Part shown: in pieces, positions 9,821 to 13,780 of the stretch | Layout of the letters: every line of letters begins with the position of its first letter | Numbering within the stretch: the first letter of the stretch is position 1 | NCBI GenBank assembly: GCA_003142495.1 | Contig: PLMM01000385.1 | Span: forward strand, 1 to 13,780 | DNA: 13,780 nucleotides | Direction: 5' to 3' | Origin: Gemmatimonadota bacterium | GTDB taxonomy: Bacteria; Gemmatimonadota; Gemmatimonadetes; Gemmatimonadales; Gemmatimonadaceae | Program-made: the position numbers and the translations under genes | The notes under the pieces: generated by a model | The model's database searches: none | Told to the model about the DNA's origin: nothing | The model's input: only the letters and a program-made list of their open reading frames with translations

Positions 9821-9859
9821 CCGGATATGCACGGCCGCGCTGCGGCCGTGCATATCCGG
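9821..9859. terminator. 18-bp perfect hairpin, probable transcription barrier
   Basis: CCGGATATGCACGGCCGC (9821-9838) and GCGGCCGTGCATATCCGG (9842-9859) are exact inverted copies with a 3-nt loop (GCT). It starts 4 nt after the stop of the barrel gene, which fits a terminator or a 3'-end stabilising structure. The T-stretch TTTT only comes at 9867-9870, so it is not a canonical intrinsic terminator on the plus strand. It lies 40 nt before the start of the receiver gene and might also affect that gene's leader. Confidence 0.6.
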
Positions 9860-9889
9860 TGGGCACTTTTGCTCGCCACACGCCTGGTC

Positions 9890-9894
9890 AGGAG
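9890..9894 (+). promoter_or_regulatory. Shine-Dalgarno placing an ATC start at 9900
   Basis: AGGAG lies 5 nt before ATC 9900 (2 nt before the ATC at 9897). It is the only SD-like sequence before the receiver domain and marks where translation should begin, although no ATG, GTG or TTG is in frame here. Confidence 0.6.
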
Positions 9895-9899
9895 CGATC

Positions 9900-10298
9900 A
9901 TCTCCACGTCTTCCGCGCAAGCGATCCTGGTCGTCGACGACAACGATGACAACGCGGAGATCGTTCGCGCGCTCCTCGAATCGCGTGGCTTCCCCGTCAT
10001 CGTCGCGCACGATGGCGACGAGGCGCTCGCGCTTTTCGACTCCGCGCGCCCCCCGCTGGTGCTGCTCGATGTGCTGATGCCGGGGCGCAGCGGTTGGGAA
10101 GTTTGCCGGCTCATGCGCCAACATCCCGAGCACGGGCGCTCCGTTCGCATCATCATGCTGACGGCGCTCGTGGACTGGAACGACAAGCAGTCGGCAATTC
10201 AGACGGGAGCCGACGACTACATCACGAAGCCGCTCGATCTCGCGGACCTCGAGCTGAGAGTCCGGCGCAATCTCGCCCTCGTGACTCCGACCGCATGA
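9900..10298 (+). CDS. Stand-alone CheY-like response regulator receiver
   Basis: 132 aa if translation starts at ATC 9900. The receiver fold is complete: acidic pair Asp13-Asp14 (AILVVDDNDDN), phospho-acceptor Asp57 (VLLDVLMPG), Thr88 (IIMLTA) and Lys110 (DDYITKPLD), so it should accept phosphate from a histidine kinase. There is no output domain. The nearest in-frame standard start downstream is GTG 10059, after 53 residues that include Asp13-Asp14, so a start there would destroy the domain. Upstream no in-frame ATG, GTG or TTG exists back into the hairpin at 9821-9859. It overlaps the next gene by 4 nt (ATGA at 10295-10298), so the two are very likely translationally coupled. A kinase is not encoded nearby. 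Confidence 0.85.
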   Translation: MSTSSAQAILVVDDNDDNAEIVRALLESRGFPVIVAHDGDEALALFDSARPPLVLLDVLMPGRSGWEVCRLMRQHPEHGRSVRIIMLTALVDWNDKQSAIQTGADDYITKPLDLADLELRVRRNLALVTPTA

Positions 10299-11941
10299 CG
10301 CCCGCCCCGCGCGCCTTTCTGCTCTCCGACAGCGCCGACGGGGCGCTCGCCGAGGCGGCGGAAGTGCTGCAGCTCGATCTCATCTCGGTGCACCCCGCCG
10401 CGCAGCTCCCCGCGGTGATCGACACGCACGCCTCCGCGCGCGCGATCGTCGTCACCACCGACGATCCGTCGCTGCTGCGCACGATCGTCGAGCACGCGGG
10501 CGCGCGGCGCATCCCCGTGATCCTCGCGGGGGAGAACGACGTCGCGTACCGGCGCGCGATCGAGTTCCGGATCGACGAATGGTATCTCGCGCCGGCGACG
10601 CCGGTCGAGATCGCGTGGCGCATCCGCGCGGCGATCGCACGCGTCGCCGCGCAAGGGATGGCGCTCTCGCAGCGCATCGACAACGTCGAGTACGAGGAGA
10701 TGCTCTACGATCCGCTCACCGGGATGCCGACGCTTCCCGTGATGCTCGAGCGCACGCGCGGGATGATCAAGGATCGCGGCGAGGTGATCGTCTACTACCT
10801 GAACTTCGTGCGCTACTCGAAGATCGAGGAGATCTACGGCTGGGAGAAGCTCGATCAGGTGCTCGAGACCACCTCCGCTGCCGTGCGCGAGTTCCTCGAG
10901 TCCCGCTCCATGGGCACGACGCGCATGATGGTCGGCTTCGCGAACGACGACGATTTCATCTTCCTGCAGATCCCAGACAAGGGGAAAGCCGTTCCCACCG
11001 ACGTGCAGATCACCGAGACCGGGCGGCAGCTGCAGCTCTTCGTCGGCAACAGGCTCGACGAGGTGCACGGCGAAGATGTGTCGTCGCTCTTCGACATCTA
11101 CATCGGCTCGTCGCACGTCTACTACACGCCGAAGATCCGTTTCGAGCGGCTGATCTATCGCGGCGTGCGTGAGGCGGCGAACGCCGCGCGCAGCGTCGAG
11201 CAGCGCGAGCGCGTGCGTCGCACCGCCGCGCTCAAGGGCGTGCTGCATTCGGGCCAGGTCTACGTCGACTTCCATCCGATCGTGCTCGCGGAGACCGGCG
11301 AGATCTTCGGCTATGAGGCGCTCGCGCGCGGCGTGCCGCGCGTGCTCAGGAGCCCCGAGGTGATGTTCGAGGTCGCGGCGGAAGCGGATCTCGTGTGGGA
11401 GCTCAGCCGCCTCTGTCGCGCGCGGGCACTCGCCGGCGCGAAGGATCTGTTGCGCGGCGAGCAGCTCCTCTTCGTCAATGTCGATCCGCACGACTTCGCC
11501 GATCCCGGCTTCGGTGTGCTCGACTCGATCGATCCGCGGCGCATCGTCCTCGAGATCACCGAGCGCACCGCGATCAAGGACTATCCGAAGTTTCGCGAGC
11601 GCCTGCGCTCCTTCCGCGAGCGCGGCTTCCGCTTTGCGGTGGACGACGCAGGCAGCGGCTACGCGGGACTCGGCTCGATCGCCAATCTCGAGCCCGACTT
11701 CATCAAGCTCGATATTTCACTCATCAACTCGATCGACACGAACTTCATCAAGCAGAATCTCGTCGAGACGATGGTCGGCTTCGCGAGGGAGCAGGGCGCG
11801 ATGGTGATCGCCGAAGGGATCGAGCGCGCCGAGGAGCTGGAGACGGTGAAGCGACTCGGCGTTCCGCTCGTGCAGGGCTTCCTCCTCCACAAGCCGGAGC
11901 GCGCAGGCGTGCACGCGAGCGCGCACGCGGCGGGGGATTAG
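10295..11941 (+). CDS. c-di-GMP phosphodiesterase (EAL) with degenerate GGDEF and pseudo-receiver
   Basis: 548 aa from the ATG that overlaps the receiver stop. Residues 1-115 resemble a receiver fold without the conserved Asp/Lys set. Residues about 132-290 are GGDEF-like, opening with the family signature DPLTGMPTLPVMLER (139-153). The catalytic GGDEF position reads NDDDF (217-221), so cyclase activity is unlikely. Residues about 305-538 form an EAL domain with all metal and catalytic residues visible: Glu341 (EAL), Asn395, Glu420, Asp450-Asp451, Lys471, Glu507 and Gln527. It should hydrolyse c-di-GMP, with the upstream domains probably controlling it. No membrane segment is seen, so it is probably cytoplasmic. 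Coupling to the receiver upstream suggests a phosphorelay-to-c-di-GMP pair. Confidence 0.92.
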   Translation: MTPAPRAFLLSDSADGALAEAAEVLQLDLISVHPAAQLPAVIDTHASARAIVVTTDDPSLLRTIVEHAGARRIPVILAGENDVAYRRAIEFRIDEWYLAPATPVEIAWRIRAAIARVAAQGMALSQRIDNVEYEEMLYDPLTGMPTLPVMLERTRGMIKDRGEVIVYYLNFVRYSKIEEIYGWEKLDQVLETTSAAVREFLESRSMGTTRMMVGFANDDDFIFLQIPDKGKAVPTDVQITETGRQLQLFVGNRLDEVHGEDVSSLFDIYIGSSHVYYTPKIRFERLIYRGVREAANAARSVEQRERVRRTAALKGVLHSGQVYVDFHPIVLAETGEIFGYEALARGVPRVLRSPEVMFEVAAEADLVWELSRLCRARALAGAKDLLRGEQLLFVNVDPHDFADPGFGVLDSIDPRRIVLEITERTAIKDYPKFRERLRSFRERGFRFAVDDAGSGYAGLGSIANLEPDFIKLDISLINSIDTNFIKQNLVETMVGFAREQGAMVIAEGIERAEELETVKRLGVPLVQGFLLHKPERAGVHASAHAAGD

Positions 11942-11977
11942 CGTGGGAGATCGGGTGGGGAGCGAACAGTACCGCTT

Positions 11978-12103
11978 TGAACTACCACCAAAGACGGATG
12001 TGACGGACAACTAACGGATCGCTCCGACAGGCGAGAAAATTCGTCGCCCATCAAGAAGCAATCCGTTTTCTTGTCCGTCCATTCCGTCTTTTGTGGTAGT
12101 TCA
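11978..12103. repeat. Long imperfect palindrome (42/43-nt arms), MITE/REP-like
   Basis: The left arm 11978-12019 (TGAACTACCACC...AACGGAT) and the right arm 12061-12103 are inverted copies matching at about 36 of 42 positions with a single-base gap. The first 10 outer pairs are perfect. Each arm contains three ACGGA words about 9-11 nt apart. The 41-nt centre has a small stem GGCGA (12030-12034) / TCGCC (12044-12048). It lies between two convergent genes. No clear target duplication flanks it. The rest of the 192-bp spacer 11942-12133 shows nothing else I can name. Confidence 0.7.
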
Positions 12104-12133
12104 TCTTAGTCGCAGTTTCTCTGCCCTCAACGA

Positions 12134-13040
12134 TCACCCCTCCAATAGCCCCGTCACCAGCGCAGCCGATCTCGTCGCCGCGCCGCGTCCCTTCTCCACG
12201 ATCTCCTTCGCCCGCGCGCCCTCAGCGCCGCGAGTATCCGGCCGCGTGAGCAGCGCCTCGAGGCGGGCGGTGATTGCCGAGCCGTCGGTGACCGAGGCGC
12301 CGGCATCGTTCGCGATGAGCGTCAGAGCGTCGCGGCTCTTCTCGTGGCGCGGGCCGAAGAGCACCGGCACCCCGAACGCCGCCGGCTCGAGCACGGAGTG
12401 CAGCCCCGCGCCGTGAAATCCTCCGTACACATACGCGACGTCGGCAAGCGCGTAGAGGTCGCCGAGCATCCCGACGCCGTCAACCAGCACGACGTCCGCA
12501 TCCGCCTTCCAGCGCGGAGTGGAGAGCGCGCTCGTGCGCGCGAGCGTGAGCTTGTGCGCGGCCGCCCAGCGCTCGACGTGCGCGAGATGCGCGTGCGTCG
12601 GCTCGTGCGGCGCGATGATGAGGCGCGCCTCGGGAACCTGGCTGCGCATGGCGATCCATGCGGGGAGCAGCTCGCGCTCGTCCGCAGGCCAGGTGGATCC
12701 GGCGACGAGCGTCGGGCGATCGCTGCGCAGCGGCGCGAGCAGCGCGTCGCGCGCGGGGGTGCTCTGGGCGCGCGACCACACCTGATCGAAGCGCGTGTCG
12801 CCCGTTACCGAGATCGCCTTCTCGCGCACGCCGAGCTTCATGAGCCGTATGGCGTCGGCTTCATCGACGGCGCCCACCGCGTCCAAGGCATCGTAGGCCG
12901 CGCGCGTGAAGGCGCTCGAAACCCAGGAGTTGCGCCTAGACCCCTCGGTGAGCGTCGCGCTCAGCAGCGCGGTGCGCACGCCACGCGCGCGCGCCGCGGC
13001 GACGAGCGCCGGGGCGCCGAGGTCCGACAGGGGGCTCACG
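12134..13040 (-). other. waaA: WaaA/KdtA-like C-terminal domain within the fused frame
   Basis: This part of the reading frame, about 300 residues, aligns by eye with the C-terminal two thirds of 3-deoxy-D-manno-octulosonic acid transferase, which transfers Kdo from CMP-Kdo to lipid A. The order of conserved blocks is kept: PALVAAARARGVRTALLSA, EADAIRLMKLGV, VTGDTRFDQ, AGSTWPADE, IIAPHEP, VDGVGMLGDLYALADVAYV, LEPAAFGVPVLFGP. The N-terminal acceptor domain with its membrane anchor and catalytic region (about 120-150 residues) is absent, so this protein alone should not be an active Kdo transferase. The left boundary is approximate. Confidence 0.8.
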
Positions 13041-13780
13041 CCGGGAGTCCCCGCGAGCGCTGCCCGAAGCGCAGCTCGAAGGGCATCGATGGCCTGGTCC
13101 GTGAAGGAACGGAGGTCGCGCCCGCGGTCCTCCAGCGCATCGAGGAGCGCGATCCCGGCCACGGGTTCGCCGGTCGCGAGCGCGGTGACGAACCGCGCGA
13201 CTGAATCCCCGTCCGCGAGCCCGAGCAGGTCGCGCACGGCGTCGGCAGTGAGCACGTCGCCACCACCGGAGAGCAGCTGGTCGAGGATCGACTCTGCGTC
13301 GCGCATCCCGCCGTCCGCCAGGTGGGCGACCAGCGCGACGGCCTGGGGCTCGGCGGCGCGTCCATCCGCGTCGAGGATCCGGCGCAGCTTGCCCTCGATG
13401 AGGACCGGCGGCAGAGGCCGGAAGTCGAAGCGCTGGACGCGCGAGAGGACGGCGGGGCGGATCTGGCCGGGGTCCGTGGTGCAGAAGATGAAGAGAACGT
13501 GCGGCGGGGGCTCTTCGAGCGTCTTGAGGAGGACGTCCCAGCCCTGCGTGATGCGCTGGACCTCGTCGATGATGAAGACCTTCGTCGGCAGGTCCGCGGG
13601 CGCGGTGTAGATGCGCGGCAGCAGCTCGCGGATGTCGTCCACGCGATTGTTCGACGCGGCATCGAGCTCGACGACGTCGAGCGCCCGGCCTTCGCGGATC
13701 GCGTCGCACGAGGGGCAGGCGTCGCACGGCTCGCCGTCCGCGACGTTCGGGCAGTTGATCGCCTTGGCGAGGATCCGCGC
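12134..13780 (-). CDS. dnaX: DnaX (DNA polymerase III gamma/tau) N-part fused in frame to WaaA (Kdo transferase) C-part; 5' end outside window
   Basis: One open frame of 548 codons without a stop, starting outside the window; residues are counted from the edge. Residues 1-245 are DnaX, the clamp-loader ATPase: the zinc knuckle C-X8-C-X2-C-X2-C (Cys10, 19, 22, 25), LDAASNNRVDDIR (39-51), Walker B FIIDEV (69-74), LLKTLEEPPPHV, sensor FCTTD and LSRVQRFDF, then the lid and the beginning of domain III. From about residue 256 it is WaaA/KdtA: RGVRTALLSATL, VTGDTRFDQVW (about 325-335), VAGSTWP (359-365), APHEP, and LHSVLEPAAFGVPVLFGPRH (460-479), the nucleotide-sugar-binding half of a GT-B glycosyltransferase. 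The rest of DnaX domain III, the tau tail and the WaaA acceptor domain are missing at the join. It is either a genuine fusion by deletion or an assembly chimera. Confidence 0.85.
   Translation of the reverse strand, partial: ARILAKAINCPNVADGEPCDACPSCDAIREGRALDVVELDAASNNRVDDIRELLPRIYTAPADLPTKVFIIDEVQRITQGWDVLLKTLEEPPPHVLFIFCTTDPGQIRPAVLSRVQRFDFRPLPPVLIEGKLRRILDADGRAAEPQAVALVAHLADGGMRDAESILDQLLSGGGDVLTADAVRDLLGLADGDSVARFVTALATGEPVAGIALLDALEDRGRDLRSFTDQAIDALRAALRAALAGTPGVSPLSDLGAPALVAAARARGVRTALLSATLTEGSRRNSWVSSAFTRAAYDALDAVGAVDEADAIRLMKLGVREKAISVTGDTRFDQVWSRAQSTPARDALLAPLRSDRPTLVAGSTWPADERELLPAWIAMRSQVPEARLIIAPHEPTHAHLAHVERWAAAHKLTLARTSALSTPRWKADADVVLVDGVGMLGDLYALADVAYVYGGFHGAGLHSVLEPAAFGVPVLFGPRHEKSRDALTLIANDAGASVTDGSAITARLEALLTRPDTRGAEGARAKEIVEKGRGAATRSAALVTGLLEG

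Noticed and set aside
10217..11491. Minus-strand frame of over 400 codons opposite the EAL gene
   Set aside because: It mirrors the coding frame of a well-supported EAL protein and has no domain, start signal or SD.
11978..12103. CRISPR array or insertion sequence
   Set aside because: There is only one inverted pair, no regularly spaced direct repeats with spacers, and no transposase gene in or near it.
13005..13055. Programmed dnaX frameshift as explanation of the join
   Set aside because: E. coli dnaX frameshifting gives a short gamma protein ending in a stop. Here the same frame simply continues into an unrelated glycosyltransferase.

Overview
The window comes from a GC-rich bacterium with a Gram-negative envelope. 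The best taxonomic guess is Gemmatimonadota. This is inferred from the style of the envelope proteins (a secreted CarboxypepD_reg/TonB-plug protein and small predicted beta-barrels), the very high GC, the frequent lack of Shine-Dalgarno sequences and the form of the ATP synthase genes. No marker here proves it.

Left edge (1-1731, minus strand): a partial tRNA-Gly and a complete tRNA-Ala(GGC) lie behind a near-consensus sigma70 promoter (TTGACT-17-TAAGAT). Upstream of them is a secreted protein with carboxypeptidase-regulatory-like repeats and a TonB-plug-like end but no barrel. A 200-bp divergent spacer follows. Next (1929-3949, plus strand) is a tight three-gene operon: an MlaF-type ABC ATPase, a Nudix hydrolase 3 nt later, and an AraC-type regulator overlapping the Nudix stop (TGATG).

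Centre (4069-8329): atpA-atpG-atpD-atpC encode F1 alpha, gamma, beta and a short epsilon. The usual F0 and delta genes (atpB, E, F, H) are not upstream. The 119-bp spacer before atpA holds a perfect 13-bp palindrome with core TGTGA-N6-TCACA, the textbook CRP/FNR-type half-site spacing. The cluster ends in a strong intrinsic terminator. Two small signal-peptide proteins, probably outer-membrane beta-barrels, follow at 8402-9816.

Right part (9900-11941): a stand-alone CheY-like receiver overlaps by 4 nt a pseudo-receiver/degenerate GGDEF/EAL protein with an intact phosphodiesterase site. They form a plausible two-gene c-di-GMP signalling operon. The receiver has good SD spacing to ATC and no in-frame ATG, GTG or TTG, so it seems to use a rare start codon. 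A 126-bp imperfect palindrome, probably an interspersed repeat, separates it from the convergent last gene.

Right edge (12134-13780, minus strand, 5' end outside): the most unusual item, one uninterrupted reading frame. Its N-terminal part is DnaX (DNA polymerase III gamma/tau: zinc knuckle, Walker B, AAA+ lid) and its C-terminal part is the donor-side half of WaaA/KdtA (Kdo transferase). The join near 13005-13055 removes the DnaX tail and the WaaA acceptor domain. It is either a real gene-fusing deletion or an assembly chimera, and the sequence alone cannot decide.
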